This document shows positions 1-11,029 of a DNA stretch of 64,000 nucleotides, in pieces. A program made the translations under genes and the position numbers. The stretch covers positions 18,907,615 through 18,971,614 of the forward strand of contig CM019075.1 of NCBI GenBank assembly GCA_009667805.1. Reading direction: 5' to 3'. The stretch is from Leptobrachium leishanense (Eukaryota > Chordata > Amphibia > Anura > Megophryidae). Under the pieces are notes generated by a model that did no database searches, was not told where the DNA came from, and saw only the letters and a program-made list of their open reading frames with translations. Within the stretch, counting starts at the first letter, position 1; every line of letters begins with the position of its first letter.

Positions 1-456
1 GGCTCCCCATATATTCAGGGTGTGAGGGTGTCTTTAGTGGCTCCCTACATATTCAGGGTGTGAGGGTGTCTTTAGTGGCTCCCCACATATTCAGGGTGTG
101 AGGGTGTCTTTAGTGGCTCCCCACATATTCAGGGTGTGAGGGTGTCTTTAGTGGCTCCCCACATATTCAGGGTGTGAGGGTGTCTTTAGTGGCTCCCCAT
201 ATATTCAGGGTGTGAGGGTGTCTTTAGTGGCTCCCCATATATTCAGGGTGTGAGGGTGTCTTTAGTGGCTCCCAATATATTCAGGGTGTGAGGGTGTCTT
301 TAGTGGCTCCCCATATATTCAGGGTTTGAGGGTGTCTTTAGTGGCTCCCCATATATTCAGGGTGTGAGGGTGTCTTTAGTGGCTCCCCATATATTCAGGG
401 TGTGAGGGTGTCTTTAGTGGCTCCCCACATATTCAGGGTGTGAGGGTGTCTTTAGT
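1..456. repeat. 38-bp minisatellite, 12 head-to-tail copies
   Basis: Twelve consecutive 38-bp units begin ggctccccatatattcaggg and end gtctttagt. The copies differ only by single substitutions (CATATA/CACATA/CTACATA in the same place). The array starts at the window edge, so it may continue upstream, and stops sharply at 456. The near-identity of units points to recent amplification. Confidence 0.97.
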
Positions 457-834
457 GGCTGTATGAAAGAGCTGCAGATCTGTTAAGCTTCCAGACATAA
501 GTCTCTAAATGTCTAAACCATAAGCAATGTATAAACAAAATACTTTGTTTTTGTTCTAAATTATGTTTTATTTACGTAAATGGTTGTTTATATTTGTGTT
601 ATTTTTATGTTGACAAATTTATTTCCAATCAAGAGAGGAGCCGTAGCATAAATACACACCTGTCATTGAGATTCTGCAGCAACTCTCCTAACTCTAAGGT
701 TTCTTATCCCTCCCTAACACTAAAGTACCATTGAATCACAGTGTGGGGTATATTGCGCCCAACAAAGTGTGACTATATAGGTACTGATATTTACCAGACA
801 ACATTGTTAAAATGATGTTAGGTATCTAATAAGT
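457..834. other. No gene seen; A/T-rich spacer
   Basis: Single-copy-looking, A/T-rich sequence between the minisatellite and the GATA satellite. I see no coding potential, repeat termini or RNA gene in it. Confidence 0.6.
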
Positions 835-1462
835 AAGATGAATGAATGGATGGACGAATAGATAGATAGATAGATAAGGATACATGGATTGATGATAGAT
901 AGATAGATAGATAGATAAGGATACATGGATTGATTATAGATAGACAGATAGACGGATAAGGATACATGGATTGAGGAATAGATAGATAACTACATAGATA
1001 GACGACATATAGACGGACGGATAGATAGATAGATAAGAATACATGGATGGATGGATAGATAGATAGATAGGGATACATGATTGATGGATAGATAGATAAG
1101 GATACATGTATTGACAGACAGAAAGATATATAGATAAGGATACATGGATTGATGGATAGATAGACAGATAAGGATACATGGATTGATAGATAAAGATACA
1201 TGGCTTTATGGATAGATAGGTAGACAGATAAGGATACATGGATTGATTGATAGATTGACAGATTGCTAGACAAGGATACATGGATTGATAGAGATACATG
1301 GATTGATAGATAGCGATACATGGATTGATGAATATATTGACAGATCGCTAGATAAGAATACATGGATTGATAGATAGAGATACATGGATTGATGGATAGA
1401 TTGACAGATCACTAGATAAGGATACATGGATTGATAGAGATACATGGATGGATAAATAGATG

Positions 1463-1503
<41 letters not shown>

Positions 1504-1952
1504 GGATACATGGCTTGATAGGTAGACAGATAAGGATACATGGATTGATAGATAGATAGAGATACATGGATTGATGAATAGATTGACAGATCGCTAGACA
1601 AGGATACATGGATTAATAGATAGAGATACATGGATTGATAGATTGACAGATCGCTAGATAAGGATACATGGATTGATGGATAGATAGGTAGACAGATAAG
1701 GATACATGGATTGATAGATAGAGATTCATGGATTGATGGATAGATTGACAGATCGCTAGATAAGGATACATAGATTGATGGATGGATAGATAGATAGATT
1801 GATAGATAAGGATACATGGATATATAGATAAGGGTACATGGATTGATGGATAGATAGAAAGATAGATAAGGATACATGGATAGATGGATAGATAGATAGA
1901 TAGATAGATAGATAAGGATACGTGGACTGATGGATAGATAGGTAGACAGATA
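835..1952. repeat. GATA-rich compound satellite, first block
   Basis: (GATA)n runs alternate with a unit containing AAGGATACATGGATTGAT, giving an irregular ~30-40 bp higher-order period. On the minus strand a TATC run reads endlessly as Tyr-Leu-Ser-Ile without stops, which produces long spurious reading frames. It is one array with 2452-2914 and 4373-6395; the blocks are separated by a LINE end and a hAT element. Confidence 0.95.
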
Positions 1953-2451
1953 ATCCTTATCCTTACCTACAAAACCCTCACTAACTCAGCTCCCCACTAC
2001 CTGTCCTCACTAATCACCAAATACACCCCAGCCCGCTCCCTAAGGTCAAACAGCGACCTGCGCCTAGCTTCTCCCCGCATCACCTCTTCCCATGATAGAC
2101 TGCAGGATTTCTCACGCGCAGCCCCCACTCTCTGGAACGCTCTCCCTCGTACTGTCAGACTTTCCCCTAACTTCTCTTCCTTCAAACGCTCCCTTAAAAC
2201 GTTCCTATTTAGGGAAGCCTACCACCCAACTCACTGACGCAACCATCAATCACTCTCACCTTGCAGTCCTCTCCTCCTGTTTCCAACCCCAACCCTCCTA
2301 GATTGTGAGTTCCTACGGGAATAGGGCCCTCATCTCCTCCTGTACTGTTTGTCAAATGTTGTTCATTGTATTGTAACCCTGTCTATACTGTGCTTATTGT
2401 ACAGCGCTGCGGAATATGCTGGCGCTTTATAAATAAAGAATAATAATAATA
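1953..2451 (+). mobile_element. 5'-truncated L2-like LINE 3' end
   Basis: The segment opens inside the last part of a LINE reverse-transcriptase ORF (1962-2237). It then carries the 3' UTR phrase around gattgtgagttcctacggg, a stretch near tacagcgctgcggaatatg, AATAAA-type sequence and an (AAT)n tail. This organisation (short ORF end, structured UTR, trinucleotide tail) is typical of L2-clade elements. It interrupts the GATA satellite. Confidence 0.8.
1962..2237 (+). pseudogene. C-terminal fragment of an L2-type reverse transcriptase
   Basis: The frame encodes about 91 residues ending at TGA 2235-2237. It contains the family's recognisable C-terminal pattern: APHYLSSLI, then ARSLRS, then AAPTLWNALP, then FKRSLKTFLF. 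In intact L2/CR1-like proteins this follows the polymerase domain. There is no catalytic domain and no start codon, so this is a truncated relic. The reading frame is open throughout the fragment, so the insertion is not extremely old. The clade assignment is by motif memory, not a search. Confidence 0.75.
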
Positions 2452-2914
2452 AGGATACATGGATTGATAGCTAGAGATACATGGATTAATGGATAGATTG
2501 ACAGATCGCTAGATAAGGATACATGGATTGATGGATGGATAGATAGATAGATCTATAGATAAGGATACATGGATTAATGGATAGATAGATAAGGATACAT
2601 GGATTGACGGATAGAAAGATATATAGATAAGGATACATGTATTGATGGATAGATAGAAAAGGATAAATGGATTGATGGATAGATAGATGGATTGATAGAT
2701 AGACGACATATAGACAGATAGATACATAGACATATAGACAGATAGACAGACATATAGGCAGACGGATAGATAGATAAGAATACATGGTTTGATGGATGGA
2801 TGGATAGAATATGATACATGGATTGATGGATCTATGGATAGGTAGAGATATGTGGATTGATAGATAGATAGACGGCATATAGACGGATAGATTAGATAGA
2901 TACATAGATAGACG
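2452..2914. repeat. GATA-rich compound satellite, second block
   Basis: Same units as 835-1952, with extra GACGACATATAGACGGATAG-type variants. It ends exactly where a hAT element starts, and the last eight bases are that element's target-site duplication. Confidence 0.93.
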
Positions 2915-4372
2915 CAGGGCCGGATTAACATAGGGGCAGATGGAGCAGCAGCTCCAGGCCCATGCCCCAGAATAGGCCCAGAGAAAAAATAACAATGTCT
3001 GCATTGATGGACATTTGGACCTCATTAACTCCAACACCATAGCAGCTAGAGGGTTATCACTGGAAAGGCTAGAGCATGGCCTTTCCAATGATACCAAACA
3101 GGACCAGGTTTAATTTAAAAATAAAATAATAAATATTTCTCTTTTCTTTCTAAGGCTAGGGTCAGACGAGCGCAGTGCGAACGCGCGTGCAGGCGCACTT
3201 AATCACGGCCGTAGTAGCAGCAAATGCCGGGCAATGACGGCCAATATACGAAGTACGGTCGCACATCCGGCTGCGCAACGCAAGTGGAAAACGAACGCAT
3301 TTTGTCGAGAACGTAAAACCTCTAGTACGGTTGTACAGAGTGCGCTGCGTCCGCTAGAGGCGTGTGTGCGTGAATTGGAGATGTCAGACACTGCTAATGT
3401 CCGGCCAACATAACGTCCAGATGCACAAAGTGTTTTATTGATGATCCGTACAAATCACGGATGCAAATGCGCATCGTATGACCGCTATCGCGTACTCCGT
3501 GAAAAATACGTCCATGTCTTCGTTCGAACGCACTTTTTCACAGACAACGCGAAAATGCGTTCGTCTGACCCTAGCCTAACACAGCAATATTTTTCACTTC
3601 TCAATTCTAAAGTGAACAATGATGCTGCACTAACTCACCATCTCAAGTGTGGAGGTGATGGGTGATGGCACGATCCGTTATTACGAATTGTTACGCCAAA
3701 AACCTAAACCCCCGCACTGCAGCAAAGTGCGCTGGGAGGGACTTTGGAACCCTGCGTCACTAATCTTTACACCTCACAAGGTCAAGGGAGGGGTCATTGG
3801 ACAGGTCAGCATCTGGCCTTTGCATTAATACCAAACATGACCATGTAAAATCTAAAAGAAAGGAAAACCGAAAAAACTTTTTTTTATCTACTTATTTTTA
3901 GTTCCAAAGTGATGGCATTGTCCATTTGTCACGTATAAAAATGAGCAATACCACTGCCATTACTAACCTTGTCATTTCCCACGCTGGGAGCAAGGTCAGT
4001 GGTTTATACATAGCCATATTATTCATAAAACACCTTCCTCCAAAACACAAGGGAAATATTTCATTTTTTTGGTTAAAATTGTATATTTTCTCAGAAAAAT
4101 GCAGTAACAGGATCCCATTTCAATTTTATTAACAATGCCGTATAGAATATATAACCACAAAGGTTTGGATGATAAAATGTGAAAAAAATATTATACACGC
4201 TGTGAATGATTGAAATCTGAATGCAAATTTCCTCACACAGTATCTGCCTGGTTAGATATACCCGTTTCTGCACTATTAGATAACCTAAAATATGCTTTCA
4301 TTTCACTAAATTCCAACAAAAGCCCATCAAAATCTTCAGCTCCAGGCCCATAGAGAGCGTAATCCGGCCCTG
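2915..4372 (+). mobile_element. hAT-like non-autonomous transposon, family CAGGGCCGGATTA, copy 1
   Basis: It starts CAGGGCCGGATTAAC and ends TAATCCGGCCCTG, an inverted pair. The flanks GATAGACG (2907-2914) and GATAGACA (4373-4380) match at 7 of 8 bases, the duplication length of hAT elements. Here the GATA context alone would make a match likely, but two other copies (26970-31204 and 34620-40113) have perfect unrelated 8-bp duplications. This is the least interrupted copy: only a 423-bp MITE is nested in it. It preserves empty sites for insertions seen in copy 2. There is no transposase ORF, so it would need a transposase in trans. Confidence 0.85.
3154..3576. mobile_element. 423-bp MITE, TIR GGCTAGGGTCAGAC, TSD TAA
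   Basis: The termini GGCTAGGGTCAGACGAGCGC and its inverted partner ending GTCTGACCCTAGCC are flanked by TAA on both sides (3151-3153, 3577-3579). Three-base TWA duplications are a PIF/Harbinger hallmark. The interior is CpG-rich, with CGTCCG/CGCACG motifs. The host hAT copy 2 near 29215 has the site without insertion. Two more copies are at 11477-11904 and 29347-29660. Confidence 0.88.
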
Positions 4373-4426
4373 GATAGACAGACATATAGGCAGACGGATA
4401 GATAGATAAGAATACATGGATTGATG

Positions 4427-4483
<57 letters not shown>

Positions 4484-4644
4484 GAATACATGGATTGATG
4501 GATAGATAGATAGATAAGAATACATGGATTGATGGATGGATAGATAGATAGATAAGAATACATGGATGGATGGATAGATAGACAGATAGATAAGAATACA
4601 TGGATTGATGGATGGATCGATAGATAGATAAGAATACATGGATG

Positions 4645-4685
<41 letters not shown>

Positions 4686-6395
4686 GAATACATGGCTTGA
4701 TGGATGGATAGATAGATAAGAATACATGGATTGATGGATAGATAGATAAGAATACATGGATTGATGGATAGATAGATAGATAAGAATACATGGATTGATG
4801 GATAGATAGAGAGATAGATAGATAAGAATACATGGATTGATGGATAGATAGATGGATAAGAATACATGGATTGATGGATAGATAGATAAGAATACATGGA
4901 TTGATGGATAGATAGATAAGAATACATGGATTGATGGATGGATAGATAGATAAGAATACATGGATTGATGGATGGATAGATAGATAAGAATACATGGATT
5001 GATGGATAGATAGATAGATAAGAATACATGGATTGATGGGTGGATAGATGGATATATAAGAATACATGGATTGATGGATAGATAGAGAGATAGATAGATA
5101 AGAATACATGGATTGATGGATAGATAGATGGATAAGAATACATGGATTGATGGATAGATAGATAAGAATACATGGATTGATGGATAGATAGATAAGAATA
5201 CATGGATTGATGGATGGATAGATAGATAAGAATACATGGATTGATGGATGGATAGATAGATAAGAATACATGGATTGATGGATAGATAGATAGATAAGAA
5301 TACATGGATTGATGGGTGGATAGATGGATATATAAGAATACATGGATTGATGGGTGGATAGATAGATAGATAAGAATACATGGATTCATGGATGGATAGA
5401 TAGATAGATAAGAATACATGGATTCATGGATAGATAGATAAGGATACATGGGTTGATAGATAGATAGATAAGGATACATGGATGGATAGATAGATGGATA
5501 GATAGATAAATATACGTGGATTGATGGATAGATTGATGATTGATAGACGACATATAGACAGATAGATACATAGATAGACGGCATATAGGCAGATGGATAG
5601 ATAGATAAGAATACATGGTTTGATGGATAGATAGATATGGATACATGGATTGATGGATGATAGATAGAGATATGTGGATTGATAGATAGACGACATATAG
5701 ACGGATAGATAGATACATAGACGGACATATAGGCAGACGGATAGATAGATAAGAATACATGGATTGATGGATGATAAATAGATAGATAAGGATACATGGA
5801 TAGATAGATGGATAGATAGATAAGGACACATGAATGGATGGATAGATAGATAAGGATACATGGATTGATGGATGATAAATAGATAAGGATACATGGATAG
5901 ATAGATGGATAGATAGATAAGGACACATGAATGGATGGATAGATAGATAAGGATACATGGAAGGATGGATAGATAGATAAGGATACATGGATGGAAGGAT
6001 GGATAGATAGAGATATGTGGATAGATACATAGATAGACGGACATATAGACAGACGGATAGATAGATAAGGATACATGGATTGATGATAGAAAGATAGATA
6101 GATATGGATACATGGATTGATGGATAGATAAGGATACATGGATTGATGATAGAAAGATATATAGATATGGATACATGGATTGATGGATAGATAGATAAGG
6201 ATAAATGGATTGATGGATACATTGGATTGATGGATACAATGGATAGATTAGATACATACATAGATAGACGGACATATAGGCAGACGGATAGATAGATAAG
6301 GATACATGGATGATAGATAGATAGAGATATGTGAATTGATGGATAGATACATAGATATATGACATATAGACGGATAGATAAATAGATAGATAGAC
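4373..6395. repeat. GATA-rich compound satellite, third and largest block
   Basis: Roughly 2 kb of GATA runs joined by AAGAATACATGGATTGATGG units of about 30 bp. Copies at 4690-5380 are very regular and include a duplicated block of about 260 bp, so unequal exchange has occurred recently. Units toward 6395 become AAGGATACATGG and more divergent. The minus-strand open frames (up to ~600 codons) are repeat artefacts. Confidence 0.95.
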
Positions 6396-7554
6396 AAGAC
6401 CTTGACAAGAGTTTGGAGCATGTGTTTGTGGACCCTGGGTGATAGCATTGTGCTTTTATCGTGTTGGTGTAGAATCTAAATGATGGCTGACACTGGATAT
6501 GTGCATAATCAGGCACTTTGGTTTCTTGTTTTTAATTAGAGCATTTAACCTGCTCAATAATTTCAGATGGAAACCGCTATATTTGGAGACCGACCGCTAT
6601 TTCACACCCGACGCCCAGGCCGAGCAAGGAAAGGCTCCGAGGGCCGGATTCCAAGTTAGGTGTAAACTTAACCAGAGCTTTGGCAAATGGCTTTAATGGC
6701 GGGGGTACGTTTACACCAGTCTTGGAATCTAGCGCTGAGTCGGCAAGGATCAAGCTCGGCTGATTGAGTGAAGACAAAGACAAGTAGAGCTATGCTGAGG
6801 GGGGGGACTTGAGTCACAGGAAGCAGGCAATCAACTGGGTGATAGATGGATGATTTTGGGGATACAGAGGGATACCAAGGAGTCATTCCAATAAAGGTGG
6901 CGCTAGGAATTAATAGAAAACGTAAGATAAACAGCAGCCAATACCAATGTCTCTGAGTACCACGTCAGACACTAATGTATAGAGTAAACTGCCAAGGGTT
7001 AGAATTATAAGCTATGCAGCCCCCAGGGCTATTGATTAGCAGTTATTATATTATAATATTATATCTATTATTATTATATTGCAACTTGTACAAATCCAAT
7101 ACTATGAAATCTATCATCACGAACCGTGATTTACGCTTATCAAGCCTCAGTCCCCTGGACAATTAATTACCGCCACTCTTACCAAAGTCGTCCATGATTA
7201 GTGGCTGTGCCAGGGACCAGGGCACTGATTAAGGGCATCCCATGCCAAGGTCCAGGATTAGCAACGTGGGTGTTACTATGCTACCACTACGCCAAGGCCT
7301 ATATTTAATGAACAGGCATGGAGAGCATTAATTAATGATATACTGTGCGTAATGTTTTAAGGCAGAGGAGCATTACACGATATTGTGGCTATGTGTAGCT
7401 GGAACTATATTTTGTATTTTATTTATTTATTTTATTATTATTTTATTCTTTTTTAATCATCGGTTTCTGATTTCTTAGTTTTTCTATTTTTTAAGGGTTT
7501 TTTTGCTGTTTTTATTTTGATTTCCTTATTTTTGCCTCTATTTTTCTTTTTTTT
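6396..7554. other. No gene seen; A/T-rich intergenic sequence
   Basis: Apparently single-copy sequence, becoming T-rich after 7380 as it approaches the left arm of the palindrome. No coding signal, TIR or RNA gene is recognised. Confidence 0.55.
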
Positions 7555-8365
7555 TGTTCTAATTTAATTTTTCTGTTAATTTTTGCTTTATTTTTTCTTT
7601 TGTTTGCGAATTTTTGGAGTTTTTTTCTTTTACTCAATATCATATTGCTTTTTTAAATTAAGTAACAATGGTACAATAACAATAAATGAAATAATACTAT
7701 ATAATGATTTTTTAATATATTTAATTAAGTAACAATGGTACAATAATAATAAATTAAATAATACTATATAATGATTTTTTAATATATTAAATTAAGTAAC
7801 AATGGTACAATAACAATAAATGAAATAATACTATATAATGATTTTTTAATATATTTAATTAAGTAACAATGGTACAATAATAATAAATTAAATAATACTA
7901 TATAATGATTTTTTAATATATTAAATTAAGTAACAATGTTACAATAATAATAAATTAAATACTATATAATGATTTTTATATATATATATATATAAAAAAA
8001 ATCATTATATAGTATTATTTAATTTATTATTATTGTACCATTGTTACTTAATTTAATATATTAAAAAATCATTATATAGTATTATTTCATTTATTATTAT
8101 TGTACCATTGTTACTTAGTTTAATATATTAAAAAATCATTATATAGTATTATTTCATTTATTATTATTGTACCATTGTTACTTAGTTTAATATATTAAAA
8201 ATTCATTATATAGTATTATTTCATTTATTATTATTGTACAATTGTTACTTAATTTATAAAAGCAATATGATAGTGTGTAAAAGAAAAAAACTCAAAAAAT
8301 TCGCAAACAAAAGAAAAAATAAAGCAAATATTAACAGAAAAACGAAATTAGAACAAAAAATAAAT
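7555..8365. repeat. 0.8-kb A/T-rich palindrome whose arms are 67-bp tandem repeats
   Basis: Five 67-bp units beginning aagtaacaatgg start at 7660, 7727, 7794, 7861 and 7928. They run into a (TA)n centre near 7975-7993, after which the same units continue reverse-complemented to about 8240. The flanks also pair: gttctaatttaatttttctg (from ~7556) with its complement ending near 8350. The whole block can fold into one very long hairpin or cruciform. There is no TSD or ORF. Confidence 0.93.
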
Positions 8366-9366
8366 AAAGTTTATAATTTCAGAAAACATTTGCACATCAC
8401 AGCAATATATATATACTAGATTTAATGTTATAGTCACACTGATAGCAATGTATTTTTGCTCCTTGTTGTGAATGAGAAGAAATGCTGTGGTCGGACAGGG
8501 AACAGAATGTCATATTTAATGAAAAAACACACTATTAGTATAGGTTAAGCATATTACCATATAAATACACTATACTAGAAAATGTATACAATAAATGCTG
8601 TATTAAATTGAAAAATATGAAATAATTTCATAAAATGCACTGATTTTATTTCAAATTTGTTCACCATGCATACTCTTTTTTTTCACTCAAACACATCAAT
8701 TTTTCACAAGGGCAATAGAAGAGCAGCTCCTGCAATCAGATCTTTCACTCAGTGGAATGTCATGTTTTGCTTTCTCATGCCAAGGTTTGAAAGGGACAGG
8801 TTATAACAATTGCGTGACCCCTCTCCCTGCCAGGTTAATCTATATATAAATTTTTTATATTTTCTTTACTGATTTTTAGGGTAGCTGTCAAATTTTAGGA
8901 CAAAATTAACAAAATTTAAAAATTAAATCTGGTGGATATATATATATTTATATATATATATTTCTCCATTTTCTGTAATTCTTTGCAAACTGGATATTTT
9001 TAATTTAAGGCTAGGCACTAACTTGTCAATTGCAACGTTTTAACCCAAACAATCAAGCTGTAGGAGTGAGTGAGAAATTCCAAATTCAACAATTTGGTCT
9101 AAAATCTACAAATCTACAACGTGTCGACAATAACTCCGTATGTGAATAACTCTTACGCTGTCCAAGCGATTCAATCTAATTACATTTTCAAGACGTTTTT
9201 CTCAAATAAAGAGGTCAGATCATCTCAATATTTCGAAAAGCAGAACTTTACCCTTGCTTCTGTGTGTCACCCCATCCCCTTTAGATTGTAAGCTTTTGAG
9301 CAGGCCCCTCTTTTTTTGTGTCAAACCTTTTTCTTACATATATATATATATATATATATATAAAAA
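8366..9366. other. No gene seen; A/T-rich, small LINE-tail remnant
   Basis: Mostly anonymous A/T-rich sequence. Around 9283-9310 the phrase agattgtaagcttttgagca resembles the 3' UTR of the L2-like tail at the right window edge, followed by a (TA)n run. Nothing else is recognised. Confidence 0.5.
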
Positions 9367-9368
9367 TT

Positions 9369-9413
9369 CTCCTGATGAAAGTTTGTGGATAACAAACTGA
9401 AACGTTGATCCAA
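9369..9413 (+). ncRNA. Hammerhead ribozyme-like motif 1
   Basis: Core CTGATGA (9372-9378), stem II AGTTTGT / ACAAACT around GGATA, then GAAAC (9399-9403) and GTT before the expected cleavage site after 9406. All core positions fit a type I hammerhead. Stem III is only the self-complementary ACGT, and stem I shows only about two pairs, so activity as a monomer is doubtful. Such short-stem hammerheads are known in Penelope-like elements and related retrozymes. Confidence 0.6.
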
Positions 9414-9655
9414 TAAAATTGATATATATGGTGAGACCCGAGAGTGCGCTTGTTTGTCTGATATATATATATATATACTAGAGAAATCTCAATGTATCCT
9501 TCCTGGTAAAATACTTTGCAAATATATATATATATATTATATAATATATATATATATATTATATATATATATATATATTATATATATATATTATTTATTT
9601 ATTTATCAGGAAACAAGCGGCACTCTAGGGTCTCACCATATATATCAATTTTATT

Positions 9656-9700
9656 GGATCAACATTTCAGTTTGTTATCCACAAACTTTCATCATTAGAA
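9656..9700 (-). ncRNA. Decayed hammerhead ribozyme-like motif
   Basis: Reverse complement of motif 1 with stem II intact (AGTTTGT/ACAAACT). The first core box reads ATGATGA instead of CTGATGA and GAAAC has become GAAAT. The first change alters a universally conserved C, so I expect this copy to be inactive. Confidence 0.5.
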
Positions 9701-9786
9701 ACATATATATATAATAATAATAATCCTCCAGGAATTCCGCACACGGAGTCTTCAGGTATAGAGTAAATATATGAAATTTTATACAA

Positions 9787-9829
9787 GATAGTCAACGTTT
9801 CAGTCCATATGGACTTTCATCAGGACGAA
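9787..9829 (-). ncRNA. Hammerhead ribozyme-like motif 2
   Basis: On the minus strand: GTC, CTGATGA (9817-9823), stem II AGTCC/GGACT with loop ATAT, GAAAC (9797-9801), then GTT followed by GAC. GTC and GAC can form a 3-bp stem I. All conserved core bases are present. Stem III is again only ACGT. Confidence 0.65.
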
Positions 9830-9837
9830 TAATTATA

Positions 9838-9878
9838 CGTCCTGCTGAAAGTCCACATGGACTGAAACGTCGACTATC
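9838..9878 (+). ncRNA. Hammerhead ribozyme-like motif 3 (one core change)
   Basis: Mirror partner of motif 2: CTGCTGA (9842-9848) instead of CTGATGA, stem II AGTCC/GGACT with loop ACAT, GAAAC (9864-9868), GTC then GAC. The A-to-C change in the first core box would be expected to weaken or abolish cleavage. Confidence 0.55.
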
Positions 9879-9971
9879 TTGAATAAAATTTCATATATTT
9901 ACTCTATACTTGAAGACTCCGTGTGCGGAATTCCTGGAGGATTATTGAGCTGTTTACCTTTTTCCGGCACC

Positions 9972-10567
9972 TTTTTCCTGCCCCAAAGCATGATTGACCC
10001 CCCGCCATGCTTCACAGTAGGCAAGGTGTTCTTTTCTTCATAGGCCTTGTTCTTCCTCCTCCAAACATAGCGTTGATCCATGGGCCCAAACAGTTCTAAT
10101 TTTGTTTCATCAGTCCACAGAACACTATCCCAAAACTTCTGTGGTTTGTCCACATGACTTTTGGCATACTGCAGTCGACTCTTCTTATTCTTTGGAGACA
10201 GCAAGGGGGTGCGCCTGGGAGTTCTGGCATGGAGGCCTTCATTACGCAGTGTGCGCCGTATTGTCTGAGCTGAAACTTCAGTACCCACATCTGACAAATC
10301 TTTTCTCAGTTCCTCAGCAGTCACACGGGGACTTTTCTCCACTCTACGCTTCAGGTAGCGCACAGCAGTCGAAGTCAGCATCTTCTTTCTGCCACGACCA
10401 GGTAGCGTTTCAACAGTGCCCTTTGCCTTGAATTTGCGAATGATGCTTCCTATGGTCTCTCTTGGTATGTTTAACATCTTTGCAATCTTCTTATAGCCAT
10501 TGCCCTTCCTGTGAAGAGTAATCACCTCTTCTCTTGTCTTCCTGGACCATTCTCTTGACTTCACCAT
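9972..10567 (-). pseudogene. Truncated Tc1 transposase, open but lacking the catalytic C-terminal half
   Basis: Start chosen at the Met of MVKSREWSRKTREEV (10567), the usual Tc1 start; an in-frame Met four codons upstream (MVTN) is probably fortuitous. The frame holds the bipartite paired-like helix-turn-helix region (HRKGNGYKKIAKML, then GRGRKKML), the linker and the first catalytic Asp in WTDETKLELF. It ends after GGGSIMLWG, where Tc1 sequence is lost. The open frame then runs about 26 codons into the neighbouring palindrome. The second Asp and the Glu of the DDE triad are absent, so transposase activity is not possible. Unlike the copy at 54391-55411, this N-terminal portion has no stop or frameshift, so it could in principle encode a DNA-binding-only protein; expression is unknown. 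Confidence 0.88.
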
Positions 10568-10942
10568 GTTTGTAACCACACCAGTAAATGTCTAGAAGGA
10601 GCTGAGTATCACAGTCATTTTAAAGCTGCCTAATTGGTGCTTATTATGCTTTATTGCTGCTCCGTGACATCCACAGGTGTTTTCAATACCTGATTGAAAA
10701 CACTTGAATGAACCTCTGTTCTTCAGAGTGGTAGTCTTTAAGGGGTTGAATAATTGTGTCAATGAAGAATTCACAAAAGAAACATTTACTACTGTATTAC
10801 AAAACCAATTGATGTCATTTTAGTTGCATATGGTTCTTTAAAAAGTCCTTGTAGGATTTCATTCTGAATACAATTACAAATGTCACTAAATTCCCTAAAA
10901 CCCTTTACAGCATTGGGGGTTGAATAATTTTGAACACAACTG
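9972..10942 (-). mobile_element. Tc1-like transposon, left part deleted
   Basis: The right terminus is intact: it ends with the complement of CAGTTGTGTTCAAAATTATT and is followed by TA. From 10942 leftward it matches the full-length element at 54174-55785 until about 9972, where the Tc1 sequence stops and the palindrome begins. About 650 bp, including the other TIR and the second half of the transposase gene, is missing. It therefore cannot transpose by itself. Confidence 0.9.
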
Positions 10943-11029
10943 TATATATATATATATATATATATAGTGTCTTCAAGGTTGTGGTGGAGGACTAAAAGTG
11001 AGAAAAAAATCCTCCACACTATAATAAGT

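Larger units (their letters stand above)
9367..9700. repeat. Inverted pair of Penelope-like tails around a (TA)n centre
   Basis: The left unit 9367-9458 contains a hammerhead motif, then caataaaattgatatata and gagagtgcgcttg. The right unit (~9605-9700) is its reverse complement with a few changes. Between them lies (TA)n plus a short LINE-tail piece near 9480-9520. The arrangement is a head-to-head duplication. Attribution to Penelope-like elements rests on the ribozyme and on the known tendency of those elements to leave inverted partial copies; no GIY-YIG or reverse-transcriptase ORF is present. Confidence 0.6.
9722..9943. repeat. 222-bp near-perfect palindrome with two hammerhead cores
   Basis: The sequence from aatcctccaggaattccgca (9722) to its inverted partner ending at 9943 pairs along roughly 105 bp per arm, with a ~10-base A/T centre near 9830-9838. 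Each arm contains one hammerhead-type core, so the two ribozymes point away from the centre in opposite strands. The ends abut (AAT)n on the left and a Tc1 remnant on the right. Confidence 0.88.

Noticed and set aside
1..456. Regular 38-bp repeats that might be taken for a CRISPR array
   Set aside because: Units are contiguous without unique spacers and the rest of the window is vertebrate.
4233..6516. Very long minus-strand open frames (up to about 613 codons) rich in Tyr-Leu-Ser-Ile and His-Val-Phe
   Set aside because: They are translations of the GATA satellite; a TATC tetranucleotide has no stop in any phase and composition is periodic. No domain or start context.
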